DNA of 64,000 nucleotides from Candidatus Bathyarchaeia archaeon (lineage in GTDB: Archaea; Thermoproteota; Bathyarchaeia; Bathyarchaeales; Bathyarchaeaceae): the NCBI GenBank assembly GCA_035283685.1, contig DATETJ010000009.1, forward strand, positions 396,925 through 460,924. The letters run 5' to 3'. Positions 50,594 to 59,901 of the stretch are shown piece by piece; the stretch's first letter is position 1, and the number at the start of each line of letters is the position of its first letter. A program made the translations under genes and the position numbers. The notes below the pieces were generated by a model. That model ran no database searches. It saw only the letters and a program-made list of their open reading frames with translations, and was not told where the DNA came from.

Positions 50594-52051
50594 TTGCGGT
50601 GTCCAACTTTGAAGCAATATGATCTGATTGTAATTGGCACAGGCTCTGTCATGGAGATTGTCAACGCGGTGTTACAGGAGAATCCGCATTGGCGAGTCGC
50701 TGTGATTGATAAGGATGAGCCTGGTGGGATTTGTCTTACTCGTGGTTGTATTCCGTCGAAGATTCTGCTTTATCCTGCTGAGGTTGTGCGGACGATTGAG
50801 AAGGCGGGCATTCTTGGAATTGATGTTGATGTGAGGGGCGTTGATTTTGGGAAGGTTATGGAGCGGATGCGGAGGCTTATTTCAGGCGATATAAGTATGA
50901 TTCGGCAGGGTCTCACTAGCACCAAGAGTGTAGACTACTACCCGATGTGTGCTGAGTTCACTGGACCTTACACGCTGAAAGTTGGGGATGACACCGTAAC
51001 CTCGAGGTTCATTATTTTAGGAGCAGGCTCAAAACCACAGATTCCACCCATAAAGGGGCTGGAGGAAGCGGGTTATCTCACAAGTGACACAGTGCTTGCG
51101 CTTGGTCGCTTGCCGGAGAGTATTGTGGTTATTGGTGGAGGGTACATAGCTGCTGAGTACGGGCATTTTTTGTCTGCTATGGGTTCGAAGGTTGCTGTGA
51201 TCGGTCGGAATCCGCAGTTTCTGCCTGATGAGGAGCCTGAGGTGTCAGCCATAGCTAAGATGGAGTTGGAGAAGCATATGACCATACTGACTAATCATGA
51301 GGTTCGTGAAGCTGTGAAAGCTGGGAATGGTTTGAAGAGGCTGGTTGCGGTGAACAGAGAAACGGGAGAGGAGGTTGAGATAGAGGCGCATGAGATTTTG
51401 GTGGCTTCGGGTAGAAGTTCGAATTCGGATGTTTTGCATCCGGAGCGTGCTGGCATAGAAGTTGACAAGGAAGGGTGGATTGTGACAAATGAGTTTTTGG
51501 AGACGTCTCAGCCGGGTGTCTGGGCTTTGGGTGATGCTACGGGCAAGTTTCCGTTTAAGCATAAGGCGAATTATGATGCGCAGATGGTTTACTACAACGC
51601 TGTTCTCAAGCGGGGAGTCAAAGTGGATTATCATGCTGTGCCGCATGCTGTGTTCACGTATCCTGAGGTTGCGAGTGTTGGGTTGCGTGAGAAAGAGGCT
51701 GTGCAGCAGTATGGTGAGGACATGGTTCTGATTGGCAGTCACAGGTATGCGGATACGGCTAAGGGTGAAGCCATGGGCATTGAAGACGAGAATTATTTTG
51801 TGAAGGTTATTGTTTTGAAGGATTCGTTGAGGATTTTGGGCGCGCATATCGTTGGACCGCACGCATCTGCGTTGATACAGGAAGTGGTCAATCTGATGTA
51901 TACGCCTGAGCAGAGTGCGCAGCCTGTACTGCAGGCGATGCACATACATCCCGCTCTAAGCGAAGTGGTGCAGAAGGCAGTTGACGCTTTGGCTCCGCCT
52001 AATGTGTATCATCATGTGCTCGAACATCATTTCGGATTGAAGGTAGAGTGA
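50594..52051 (+). CDS. lpd: dihydrolipoamide dehydrogenase-like flavoprotein
   Basis: A 485-residue two-dinucleotide-binding-domain disulfide oxidoreductase. FAD motif IVIGTGSVMEIV (the usual second Gly replaced), redox-active disulfide CLTRGCIPSK, NAD motif VVIGGGYIAAEYGHFL, second FAD motif WALGDATGKF, and the C-terminal HIHPALSEVV (His-Glu pair). It oxidises dihydrolipoamide or a related dithiol; mercuric-reductase-like relatives exist, but no metal-binding Cys pair is present. Starts at TTG 50594 or 50609. Repeat copy D begins 10 nt after its stop. Confidence 0.9.
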   Translation: MRCPTLKQYDLIVIGTGSVMEIVNAVLQENPHWRVAVIDKDEPGGICLTRGCIPSKILLYPAEVVRTIEKAGILGIDVDVRGVDFGKVMERMRRLISGDISMIRQGLTSTKSVDYYPMCAEFTGPYTLKVGDDTVTSRFIILGAGSKPQIPPIKGLEEAGYLTSDTVLALGRLPESIVVIGGGYIAAEYGHFLSAMGSKVAVIGRNPQFLPDEEPEVSAIAKMELEKHMTILTNHEVREAVKAGNGLKRLVAVNRETGEEVEIEAHEILVASGRSSNSDVLHPERAGIEVDKEGWIVTNEFLETSQPGVWALGDATGKFPFKHKANYDAQMVYYNAVLKRGVKVDYHAVPHAVFTYPEVASVGLREKEAVQQYGEDMVLIGSHRYADTAKGEAMGIEDENYFVKVIVLKDSLRILGAHIVGPHASALIQEVVNLMYTPEQSAQPVLQAMHIHPALSEVVQKAVDALAPPNVYHHVLEHHFGLKVE

Positions 52052-52061
52052 GTCCCAGCGG

Positions 52062-52400
52062 CTGCGGGAAAACAAATTTCAAAAGAAGAAGGTGCCATTT
52101 CCCTTTAGCCTTCTTCTACCATGTTGCAGGTGCGTTATGCGACTGAAGCTGTATGGATATCGTCGTCAGAGTGTTCCCGGTGACATCAACGAGCGGAATG
52201 TTACGCGTGGAGGGGCTGTGGCTGTTTTGAAGTTGTTGTTGACTAGCGTAGTGCTTTGTTACAACAACTTCTTGAATGTTGGAGGCGAGTTTCTTTTCAG
52301 ATGTTATTAACTTCCGCTTAGAATCAGTAATAATACCGAGCTCGTTTCTGCTCAGAAGTAGTGGTCTGTGCCTCGTGTTTGTTGACTACTACTTCTATGT
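52062..52400 (-). repeat. dispersed repeat, copy D (inverted)
   Basis: Minus-strand orientation. From right to left: ACATAGAAGTAGTAGTC with GACCACTACTTCTGA (stem 1 with one mismatch), CTCGGTATTATTACTG, TTCTAAGCGGAAGTTAATAAC, CCTCCAACATTCAAGAAG, stem 2 (GAAGTTGTTG / CAACAACTTC, perfect), GTTGATGTCACCGGGAACAC, CAGCTTCAGTCGC and the hairpin GAAGAAGG...CCTTCTTC. It fills nearly the whole 472-nt gap between lpd and hypD. Because it lies in the opposite orientation to A-C, it is an element rather than a tandem duplication. Confidence 0.8.
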
Positions 52401-52523
52401 AGGTTGCTGGCTGTGTGGGTGTTGATGCCCAATCGTTCTTAGTGTCATCAACAAGTTTGAAGACATTTTCCTCTTTTTTGTATGGTTTTTTGTTGGTGCA
52501 ATGAAGTTCTTGGTTCTTTGGTG

Positions 52524-53621
52524 CTATTCAGGTTGTTTTCCAACAGTGTGGCTTGCCCATATTCTGCATGTGCCTTCCATGCTGACCATGCATGCGCCTT
52601 TCGGCGTCTGTGGAGTGCATGCCTTCATGTAGATGTCGCATTCTGGTGGTTTTATTTTTCCAATCATGACGAGGTGGCAGAGGCAGCCAGGCAAGAGGTC
52701 TCGGGCACCTGTGATTTTGACGTCGTATTTACTACGAGTATCATACTCCTTGTATTCTGGTTTTAGAGCCAAGGCTGAGGCTGGAAGCTTGCCCAAGCCG
52801 CGCCAATGTCCGGCAGCCACATCGAAAGCTTGTTGCAGTAGTTCTTGTGCCTTGGTGTTGCCTTCCCATGCTACGGCGCGGCTGTATTCGTTTTCCAGCT
52901 TTGCTTCGTTATTCTTGATCTGTTGGAGAATCATCGAGATCGCGAATAACACGTCCAGAGGCTCGAAGCCAGCCACGACGGTGGGCATGCGGTAGGCGCG
53001 TGGAAACAACTCATACGGTTTCATGCCGATTATAGTCGATACGTGACCTGGCGCAATGAACCCGTCAATGTGCAAGTCACCCACGCCGAGCAATAGTTCC
53101 ATAGCAGGCGGGATCAAACGATGCGAAACCAAGAAGCTGAGGTTGCGAGGCGGCTTTTTCAAGACTTCGACAGCGGTTGAAGGGGCAGTTGTCTCGAAAC
53201 CAACGGCGAAGAAGGCAAACTCTTGATTAGGCTCTTTCTCAGCCATCTTCACAGCGTCTAAGATGCTGTAGACTACGCGCACGTCTCCGCCTCTTGCCGT
53301 TGCATCTTGCAGCGACAATTCAGAGCCAGGAACGCGCACCAAGTCGCCGAAGGTCGCTATCGTTACATTCTTTTCCAAGGACAGTTTTATGGCTTCGTCG
53401 ATTTCAGCCGCTGGAATGATGCATACTGGGCAGCCTGGGCCTGCGATGACTTCGACTGATTCGGGGAGAAGATTCCGTAATCCATAGTAACTGATAGTCC
53501 ACTCGTGAGTGCCGCACACATGACAAATCTTAACGGGGTAGGAGGGCGCTAGCCCACGGATTTGGTCCACCACGCGCTTGGCAAGCGTGGCGTCTCTGAA
53601 GCTGGACGGGGGTCGTTCCAT
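52524..53621 (-). CDS. hypD: hydrogenase maturation factor HypD
   Basis: A 365-residue HypD. Conserved Cys motifs CHVCGTHEWTIS, IAGPGCPVCIIP, FATFGDLVRVPGS and the C-terminal iron-sulfur Cys set (LPGCLCHLV, CTPQTPKGACMVSMEGTC). With HypC it forms the scaffold on which Fe(CN)2CO is assembled. It ends the hypCBAD operon, 6 nt after hypA. Fully intact. Confidence 0.96.
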   Translation of the reverse strand: MERPPSSFRDATLAKRVVDQIRGLAPSYPVKICHVCGTHEWTISYYGLRNLLPESVEVIAGPGCPVCIIPAAEIDEAIKLSLEKNVTIATFGDLVRVPGSELSLQDATARGGDVRVVYSILDAVKMAEKEPNQEFAFFAVGFETTAPSTAVEVLKKPPRNLSFLVSHRLIPPAMELLLGVGDLHIDGFIAPGHVSTIIGMKPYELFPRAYRMPTVVAGFEPLDVLFAISMILQQIKNNEAKLENEYSRAVAWEGNTKAQELLQQAFDVAAGHWRGLGKLPASALALKPEYKEYDTRSKYDVKITGARDLLPGCLCHLVMIGKIKPPECDIYMKACTPQTPKGACMVSMEGTCRIWASHTVGKQPE

Positions 53622-53627
53622 GGTTTC

Positions 53628-53999
53628 TCATACCAGCATTTTGATGTTCCTGATGGTGCACTCTTTGCCTGCTGCGATGTGGACTGCATTGTTGCATTTT
53701 GGGCAGCTCAGGGTGGGCACAGGCACATGGTATAGCGGGTCATCTTGATATTTGAAGCCGCCTTCGTAGCCGCAGTTGCCGCATTTGACTATGCCCTCTT
53801 GTTCTTCGATAATCAGCTTTGAGCCCTCAATGATCGTTCCTTTAGTCAAAGCCTCAAAGGCAAACCGCACCTGCTCCAAGCCTAAGAATGTGAGTTTGCC
53901 GATGACTAAGTTGACTTCAGTTACCTTCTTGGCTTCGCGTTTCTCAGCTTCTGTCAAGACACTTTGTACGATTTGGCTAGTTACCGAAAACTCGTGCAC
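53628..53999 (-). CDS. hypA: nickel-insertion protein HypA
   Basis: A 123-residue HypA. MHEFSVTSQIV is the N-terminal Ni site (the His next to the first Met), and CGNC/CPKC makes the structural zinc finger. It hands nickel to the hydrogenase large subunit with HypB. GTG start at 53999; the next gene starts 6 nt after its stop. Confidence 0.96.
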   Translation of the reverse strand: MHEFSVTSQIVQSVLTEAEKREAKKVTEVNLVIGKLTFLGLEQVRFAFEALTKGTIIEGSKLIIEEQEGIVKCGNCGYEGGFKYQDDPLYHVPVPTLSCPKCNNAVHIAAGKECTIRNIKMLV

Positions 54000-54005
54000 T
54001 CAGGG

Positions 54006-54689
54006 TCACAGTCCTAGGGCAGTGGCAACTTTGTCGACGCCTTCGCCAGTTCGGCAATTAGTGGGGACAACTAAGGCTTTGGGATTGATTGTCTTAACGT
54101 CCCTTTCCAGCTTTCTTACGTCAACGCCCATAGCCTTAGCCAAATCAATCTTGTTTATCGCGACGACATCAGCGTCCATGAAAATGAAGGGATGCTTAAC
54201 AACCATGTAAGGTCCTTCAGTGACGCTTATAACCACGACACGTTTGTCTGAGCCGAGCGGAAACTCGGCAGGGCATATCAGATTACCCACGTTCTCGATT
54301 AGGAGCAAGTTGATTATCCTAAGGCTGAGCTTTTGCAAGGCTTTCTTGACTAGATTAGCGTCAAGGTGGCATTCTTTGCCCGTGTTTATGGCTACGGTTT
54401 CAACGCCGTGTCTTGCGATCAGTTCGGCGTCGATGGTGGTTGTCAGGTCTCCCTTGAAAACAGCAATATGGTAGCGGTTCTTGAGCAGTCGGACTAGTTT
54501 TTCGATTAAGCTGGTTTTGCCCGAGCCGATGGCGCCCATTATATCGATGGCTTTAGCGCCGTTCTCATGCAGAAGACACTTATTCTCGTCAGCCAAGCGT
54601 TGATTAGCTTTCAGAAGGTCTTCGGACAGCTCTACGTCGTAGATTTCGCCCTCTTCCGCCTTGACAACACCTTTCTTCAATGGAGCCAA
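54006..54689 (-). CDS. hypB: nickel-insertion GTPase HypB
   Basis: A 227-residue HypB. P-loop MGAIGSGKTSLIEKL (about residue 52), ENVGNLICPAEFPLG switch, KIDLAKAMG, and NTGKECHLDANLV metal-bearing region. There is no N-terminal His-rich stretch, so it lacks nickel storage. A TTG at 54689 is the start, giving MAPLKKGVVKAEEGE. It hydrolyses GTP to help HypA deliver nickel. 26 nt downstream of hypC. Confidence 0.95.
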   Translation of the reverse strand: MAPLKKGVVKAEEGEIYDVELSEDLLKANQRLADENKCLLHENGAKAIDIMGAIGSGKTSLIEKLVRLLKNRYHIAVFKGDLTTTIDAELIARHGVETVAINTGKECHLDANLVKKALQKLSLRIINLLLIENVGNLICPAEFPLGSDKRVVVISVTEGPYMVVKHPFIFMDADVVAINKIDLAKAMGVDVRKLERDVKTINPKALVVPTNCRTGEGVDKVATALGL

Positions 54690-54715
54690 CCAGCAACAGC
54701 CTTCCTATGGGCTTT

Positions 54716-54958
54716 CTAGTTAGAAGTAGTGGTTGTCGCCTCATACTTATTGAGGATTTCGTTCCACAACGCCAATGTTTCCTCAGCTGCTTTTGCGTCC
54801 AAAACCTCGATAGCGTAGCCAGCGTGCACAATCACGTATTCGCCGATTTTTGCCTCAACCAACGACACGTTTACGTCTCGCATGGTTCCAGCTCCAAAAT
54901 CCACTCTAGCCATGTCGCCGTGAATCTCAACCACTTTGGCTGGAATTGCGAGACACAT
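54716..54958 (-). CDS. hypC: hydrogenase maturation chaperone HypC
   Basis: An 80-residue HypC/HybG protein. MCLAIPAKVVEI is the N-terminal Cys that binds the large subunit and HypD; VNVSLVEAKIGEYVIVHAGYAIEVLD is the OB-like body. The C-terminal tail KYEATTTTSN is unusual for the family and resembles the left end of the dispersed repeat (see findings). It is the first gene of hypCBAD. Confidence 0.95.
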   Translation of the reverse strand: MCLAIPAKVVEIHGDMARVDFGAGTMRDVNVSLVEAKIGEYVIVHAGYAIEVLDAKAAEETLALWNEILNKYEATTTTSN

Positions 54959-55052
54959 ACTCCATCACAGAACAGAAACCATGGAAATCCAGAGATAAAG
55001 GGATATCGTTTATGCAGAACCCCCGAATCTATGAAACTTCCTCGGGGACGCG

Positions 55053-58000
55053 TTATTTGCGTTTTCTCAGGAGTAATATCGCTGCCATTGCTATTCCTAT
55101 CGCTGCAATGGCTGTGCCTATTATCCCTACTGGGAAGGCTTCGGTTGGCGGTGGAGTGGGTGCCTCCGCTTGCCGCACTATTACTGTGGTTGTGTCTGTT
55201 GCCCAGTTTCCAGCTGCGTCTGTTACATTTAAGGTGATGTTGTAGACGCCTGGCGTGTTGAATGTGTATGTTGGTCTTTCTCCTATTAACGTCTTGACTG
55301 TTAAGTCTGTGAATGTCCAAGTGTATGTTCCTATGCCGTTTTCGTCTGTGGAGGTTGAAGCATCAAACGTTACCAATATGTCTTCGTTGACAGCCTGGTC
55401 TACCCCGGCGTTGGCTGTTGGCTTTGTTGTGTCCAGAATGATCGAGTCGCTATAAGATGAAATTAGACCAGCGTTGTCTTTGATTTGGTAGTAGACTGTT
55501 TTCGTTCCGTCTCCAGACGTTAAGGTCCAAGTTTTGGTTGGTGTAGAAGTTTCCCAAGGTTCGGTGTCCCAAACACCGTCTTTGCTGAATCTAACCTGAT
55601 ATTCGCCTGAGGTTGCGTCTGCTGCAGATAATGTTAGCGTCACAGAGGTTGAAGTTGTATAGGCAACGTCATTTTGGATTGTTATAGCACCTGATGGAGC
55701 GGTTTTATCGATTTTTATCGTTGTGGTTTTTACTGTTTCCGAGTTCCGAGCTTTGTCTGTTGATCTGTAGTAGACGACAGTGTTTCCTTCATTGATTATA
55801 GTGAAGGGTGTTGCATAAGTAATCCATGTAGCGCTCTCGAAGCTGTATTCTGTTTTGTCAACTTTGGTATCGTCAGTTGCCGACAAAGTTGCAGTAACAT
55901 CTGAGGTAAACCAACCATTATCGCCCAAAACACCGCTTAAACCTATCGTGGTTAGAGGGGGAGTTAAGTCCACCGGGGGAGTCCAAAGGTTCATAAGTGG
56001 GTAGTTGTCGTGATTGTTCTCATCAATAACGTATGGTATGTCTCCCAAGCCGTCGCTTCCAGGCTCATCTTGATATGGCCCACTTTTCTCATCAACACCA
56101 GAGTAGTTGCTCCAATAGTTTCCGCCAGAAGAATAGCCGTTATCCCAAACATTCACTGAATTGGAGGTGTCAACTTGAATTGTATTATCTACGAAGTTAT
56201 TATGGTAGATGGAATTATTCGAAGAATAATCGACCCACATGCCATACCTATTGTCTGTTACGTTGTTTCCGTATATGACATTGTAAGTTGAGGCTGTAAG
56301 ATCGATGCCAGTAAACTCGTTTGCTACTATATCATTTTTGGTTATTGTATTGTTATTAGCTGAGTAGATGAGAAGGACGCCACGCACGTTCTTTGTAATG
56401 TTGTTTTCAGAAAGAGTATTGTTAAGCGAGTATCGGAGACCAACACCATAAAGGTTGTCTGTTAGGTCGTTTTCAGCTATTATGTTGGTAGCGGAGTCAA
56501 CAAGACTTATGCCATATACGGTGTCTGTTAGTTTGTTGTTTTCTATTTTCGAGTTTGATGAGTAAGCGATTAGGACTCCTTGAACGTTGTGTGTTAGATC
56601 AAGCCCCTTAACCATTATGTTTGTCGAGTTTACAAGTCCAAGATATCCTACCTTGGGAAATGTAGAAGAATTTATTACAAGATTGTTCTGATTGATTAGG
56701 TAATAGATTGGCTTCGCATTTACGGTGTTTGAAACATCTATATCCTGAATAAAATGATCAAGGATTTCACCAAAAATCCCAAAATTATATCGGTTTCCAA
56801 ACATAACATTATTCCTAAGGCTATTGTTAAACGACCAGAGGAGGGAAATACCCTCATCATTGCCGGTTACGTTGTTTTCAATTATGACGTTGTTAACGGA
56901 ATTGACAAGAATAATCCCACGCATGGAGTTTGCACTGACGTAGTTTCGAGTTATGGTGTTATTAGCAGCCCCTTCTAACCACATGCCACAGTGGTTGTTT
57001 ATTACATCGTTTTTTACGAGGATATTGTTGTTGCTGTTGTTTAGAAGTATGGCACTATCCCACCAACTACCTTGCCACTCAGCGCCGCTGTTCCTTATCG
57101 TAAATCCATTGATTGAAACATTACTTGTCTGTACTGTAACGACTGTGCCTATTCCGCCCCCATCAATTATGGCGCCTCCTACATTTTCTCCAATAAGCGA
57201 TACTGTCTTGTTTACAACTACATTTTCGTAGTATGTTCCATTGTATACAAAGATTGCGTCACCTGTGTTGGCTGCGTTTATTGCTTCTTGTATTTTTGAA
57301 AAGTCTGCTGGTCCATCATCATCCACAATCCAAGCTACCCTGTATTTAGCAAGGTCGTCTCCCCCGCCTGTCCATGTGCTTGGTGCTCCCTGCCATGCGT
57401 AAATGCGTCCGTCAGCGTAGCCCAAACGGCGCCCTACATAGTAGCCTACTCCAAAGGGCAAGTCTGCTAAGCGTTCCCAACTATTCGTAGAAATGGTGTA
57501 CCGGTAGGTGCGGTTGTCTGGTATTCCGTCTGGATGGGCTTGGTTTCCGCTTAGAGCATAGACGTAATCCGTATGGCTCGGCAGCCAAAACCCAACATAA
57601 AGAAGTGAACCCCCATCTCCCACTCCGCCTGTCCTACCACCATGTGGAAGCGCTGGAATATCAGCCACTACAGTCCAAGCATCATCTGTAAGACTATAAC
57701 GCCAAAAATCGTAAAGGGGTGCGGTTTCAATGAACTCACCACGCAATCCATACAAGTATTCGCCGCCTGTCCAAACAAGTGAGGCCCCATCACCCATGCC
57801 AGCCGGCGGATCCGCAGGCATGTCGCTCCAACTGTTTGCAGAGGGGTCATAACGCATAAAATACGTGGGGCGTTGCTCGCCGCCTATTGTGGCATATATG
57901 CGGTTGTCCATGTCGACCCATGTTATGGCGTTGCCTTCTCCTTGGTCTGCTGTGGTGTTTGCCAAAGTCTCCCAAGAGTTGCTCGAGATACTGTAACGGT

Positions 58001-58364
58001 AAAACCATCTGCGGCTATCATCCGTTGCTGCACCAAATAACGCGTAAACGTAATCGCCAAAGTCCCAAGCCAAGGCTGTACCAGTCTTGAAAGCCGAGCC
58101 ATCGGGTTTTGAGGGAGATGCCGTAAGAGTCCAGCTATCGTCTGCTGGGCGATAACGATAAAAACCATCGCCTCTGGCGATGTAGATGGCATCGCCCGTT
58201 CCAACCACAGCTTCACCCCAAGCACCCGTAATGGTATCTCGAAACCAAACCCAACTACCATCTGTCCCTGACCTTGATACCACTGGAGAAAACTTGAATG
58301 CTAAGGTAAACATGCCTAATAGAAACAACGCCACAAAAACTAAGCCAATCTTCCTCTGACCCAT
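55053..58364 (-). CDS. 1103-residue modular surface protein: Kelch, beta-helix, Ig/PKD, membrane anchor
   Basis: Signal peptide (IGLVFVALFLLGMFTLAF), Kelch-type propeller (about residues 30-345: WFYRYSISSNSWETLANT, TYRYTISTNSWERLADL), then a NosD/right-handed beta-helix (about 350-775: FTIRNSGAEWQGSWW, INHCGMWLEGAANNTITRN), then OmpL47/Ig-like modules (TPPLTTIGLSGVLGDNGWFTSD, YYRSTDKARNSETV), a PKD-like domain (TANAGVDQAVNEDILVTFDASTS) and a C-terminal TM anchor (IGTAIAAIGIAMAAILLL-RKRK). It is an exposed surface protein, perhaps glycan-binding or adhesive, with homology to the beta-helix of the protein at 4-7 kb. It is transcribed toward the hyp operon. Confidence 0.92.
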   Translation of the reverse strand: MGQRKIGLVFVALFLLGMFTLAFKFSPVVSRSGTDGSWVWFRDTITGAWGEAVVGTGDAIYIARGDGFYRYRPADDSWTLTASPSKPDGSAFKTGTALAWDFGDYVYALFGAATDDSRRWFYRYSISSNSWETLANTTADQGEGNAITWVDMDNRIYATIGGEQRPTYFMRYDPSANSWSDMPADPPAGMGDGASLVWTGGEYLYGLRGEFIETAPLYDFWRYSLTDDAWTVVADIPALPHGGRTGGVGDGGSLLYVGFWLPSHTDYVYALSGNQAHPDGIPDNRTYRYTISTNSWERLADLPFGVGYYVGRRLGYADGRIYAWQGAPSTWTGGGDDLAKYRVAWIVDDDGPADFSKIQEAINAANTGDAIFVYNGTYYENVVVNKTVSLIGENVGGAIIDGGGIGTVVTVQTSNVSINGFTIRNSGAEWQGSWWDSAILLNNSNNNILVKNDVINNHCGMWLEGAANNTITRNYVSANSMRGIILVNSVNNVIIENNVTGNDEGISLLWSFNNSLRNNVMFGNRYNFGIFGEILDHFIQDIDVSNTVNAKPIYYLINQNNLVINSSTFPKVGYLGLVNSTNIMVKGLDLTHNVQGVLIAYSSNSKIENNKLTDTVYGISLVDSATNIIAENDLTDNLYGVGLRYSLNNTLSENNITKNVRGVLLIYSANNNTITKNDIVANEFTGIDLTASTYNVIYGNNVTDNRYGMWVDYSSNNSIYHNNFVDNTIQVDTSNSVNVWDNGYSSGGNYWSNYSGVDEKSGPYQDEPGSDGLGDIPYVIDENNHDNYPLMNLWTPPVDLTPPLTTIGLSGVLGDNGWFTSDVTATLSATDDTKVDKTEYSFESATWITYATPFTIINEGNTVVYYRSTDKARNSETVKTTTIKIDKTAPSGAITIQNDVAYTTSTSVTLTLSAADATSGEYQVRFSKDGVWDTEPWETSTPTKTWTLTSGDGTKTVYYQIKDNAGLISSYSDSIILDTTKPTANAGVDQAVNEDILVTFDASTSTDENGIGTYTWTFTDLTVKTLIGERPTYTFNTPGVYNITLNVTDAAGNWATDTTTVIVRQAEAPTPPPTEAFPVGIIGTAIAAIGIAMAAILLLRKRK

Positions 58365-58644
58365 CTTCTCCTCCCTAATGATATTATAACGATAAAAACA
58401 ACTCCTAATCCTTACGGAAGATTATTCTACCCCTCTATCTGTTGCAAAATCTTCAGAAAAAAGGATGTTGCTCGAGTGTCACCTCTCCAAAAAAACGTAT
58501 GACGTGTAGGAGTGAGGAGGCTGAAAACTATGGTACTTAGTAGGCGTAAGGCTTGATCTGAGTATTTTTGAATTCAGGTATTCTCCTGTTTCCCTGAGCG
58601 CTGGAAGATAGCTTAGCCCGCTCTGGCAGTTGCATATACATTGA

Positions 58645-58965
58645 TCATGTAAAATTGAAGGCGGCGTCTTCTTCTGGGCGGTCTACCCCTATGTTCACCT
58701 TATAGTAGTCTTCTAATGCTTTCTTCAGTCGCTCATAAGTAGTCTGATCGATTGACTTGTTCTGGAGCAGCTTCTCAAGTCCCTTCAGCTCCAAGTTCAT
58801 TACGTCTTCCTGGTTAGGCTCCATCTCATTGTGCGCCCTTGTGAGCTCCATCCACCTCTTTCGTGCACGTTCTTCCTGTCTTGCGTAGTAAAACGCTAGC
58901 GAACTCATTAGAAAAACAAAGATGCCCAATGGCAGAATAAGCACGTAGAAGTAGGAAGCTTCCAT
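58645..58965 (-). CDS. single-helix membrane protein with SHOCT-like C-terminus
   Basis: A 106-residue protein: one membrane helix (residues 8-28, LILPLGIFVFLMSSLAFYYA), a basic helix (RQEERARKRWMELTRAHNEM), then a SHOCT-like pair of helices (GLEKLLQNKSIDQTTYERLKKALEDYYKV). SHOCT domains occur at the ends of membrane proteins and help oligomerisation. It is divergent from the next gene at 59143, whose product is also a membrane protein. The 58366-58644 gap shows no gene. Confidence 0.7.
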   Translation of the reverse strand: MEASYFYVLILPLGIFVFLMSSLAFYYARQEERARKRWMELTRAHNEMEPNQEDVMNLELKGLEKLLQNKSIDQTTYERLKKALEDYYKVNIGVDRPEEDAAFNFT

Positions 58966-59142
58966 AAAAATAGAGGCTAAACTAGTGCAATAAGCTGTTT
59001 ATGAATCGAAGCTATGAATCCTGATTCAATTGGTTCACGTTAAATTATTAAGTGAGTGAAATATCCGATTTCTCTATTAATGCAAGTTGAAATGAAAAGC
59101 GTAATAAACAAATTCGTAGTAAACATCCTACAACCTTGTTGA

Positions 59143-59787
59143 ATGGATGCTGAGGAGTTACAAAGACACGTGGATAAGTATCACGTGGATAAGTATGGAA
59201 AACTCTTCATTATAATGATGAGCATCCTAACTGGATTCCTTCTCTTCGAACTCTACCAATCATTAAAACTTACTGATGGAGGATTCACAAGCTCTTCTCA
59301 AGTTATTGCTATTTTGCCACTCGTGGTTCAGGCGAACGTGAGCCTTCTCGCATTTTGGGGCTTAATGCTTACGTTCAGAACTAGGGAATTATCTTCGCAA
59401 AGAATTGAACTCATGAGAAACCTCTGGGAAATAGGTTTCAAAAGAGATGAACTCAGGGTGAAAATCGAGGAAGCCACAGAAGAAAAAGAGTTACTGAAGA
59501 AACTGTACGAAGAGCTAGGAAAAGATGCAAAAATACGAAAGGGAAGCATTGCAGCATTTTACGAATGGGAAACAAGTATAATGTATCTCGGACTTTTTGC
59601 GGCAGTATTCTTTGTCCTGTCCATATCCTCTGGGCTTTATGGAATCAGCATGACTTTTCACGCGGAGCTGGTGGATCCTTTGACCTATTTCACTCCTTTC
59701 GTGTGTCTATTTTTCGGGGTAGTGGCAACAATGTTTGCACTATTGAGCTCTACATATAGGATAGGGAAGAGTTTGGAAACTCGATAG
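59143..59787 (+). CDS. membrane protein with cytosolic coiled coil
   Basis: A 214-residue protein with four predicted helices: residues 20-40 (FIIMMSILTGFLLFELY), 56-80 (VIAILPLVVQANVSLLAFWGLML), 145-168 (SIMYLGLFAAVFFVLSISSGLYG) and 178-205. Between them lies a helical, charged region (RIELMRNLWEIGFKRDELRVKIEEATEEKELLKKLYEELGK). Start ATG at 59143; an A/T-rich box lies about 90 nt upstream. Family not recognised. Confidence 0.7.
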   Translation: MDAEELQRHVDKYHVDKYGKLFIIMMSILTGFLLFELYQSLKLTDGGFTSSSQVIAILPLVVQANVSLLAFWGLMLTFRTRELSSQRIELMRNLWEIGFKRDELRVKIEEATEEKELLKKLYEELGKDAKIRKGSIAAFYEWETSIMYLGLFAAVFFVLSISSGLYGISMTFHAELVDPLTYFTPFVCLFFGVVATMFALLSSTYRIGKSLETR

Positions 59788-59901
59788 TTCGGGGTGTAAA
59801 TAGAAAGAGCCTATTGGCGATGTACAAAGTAACAGCCTTCATTGAATACGAATACCTAGCCATGAACATCTATGTTTCTTACAATTGGGTTCGTGTGGTC
59901 T

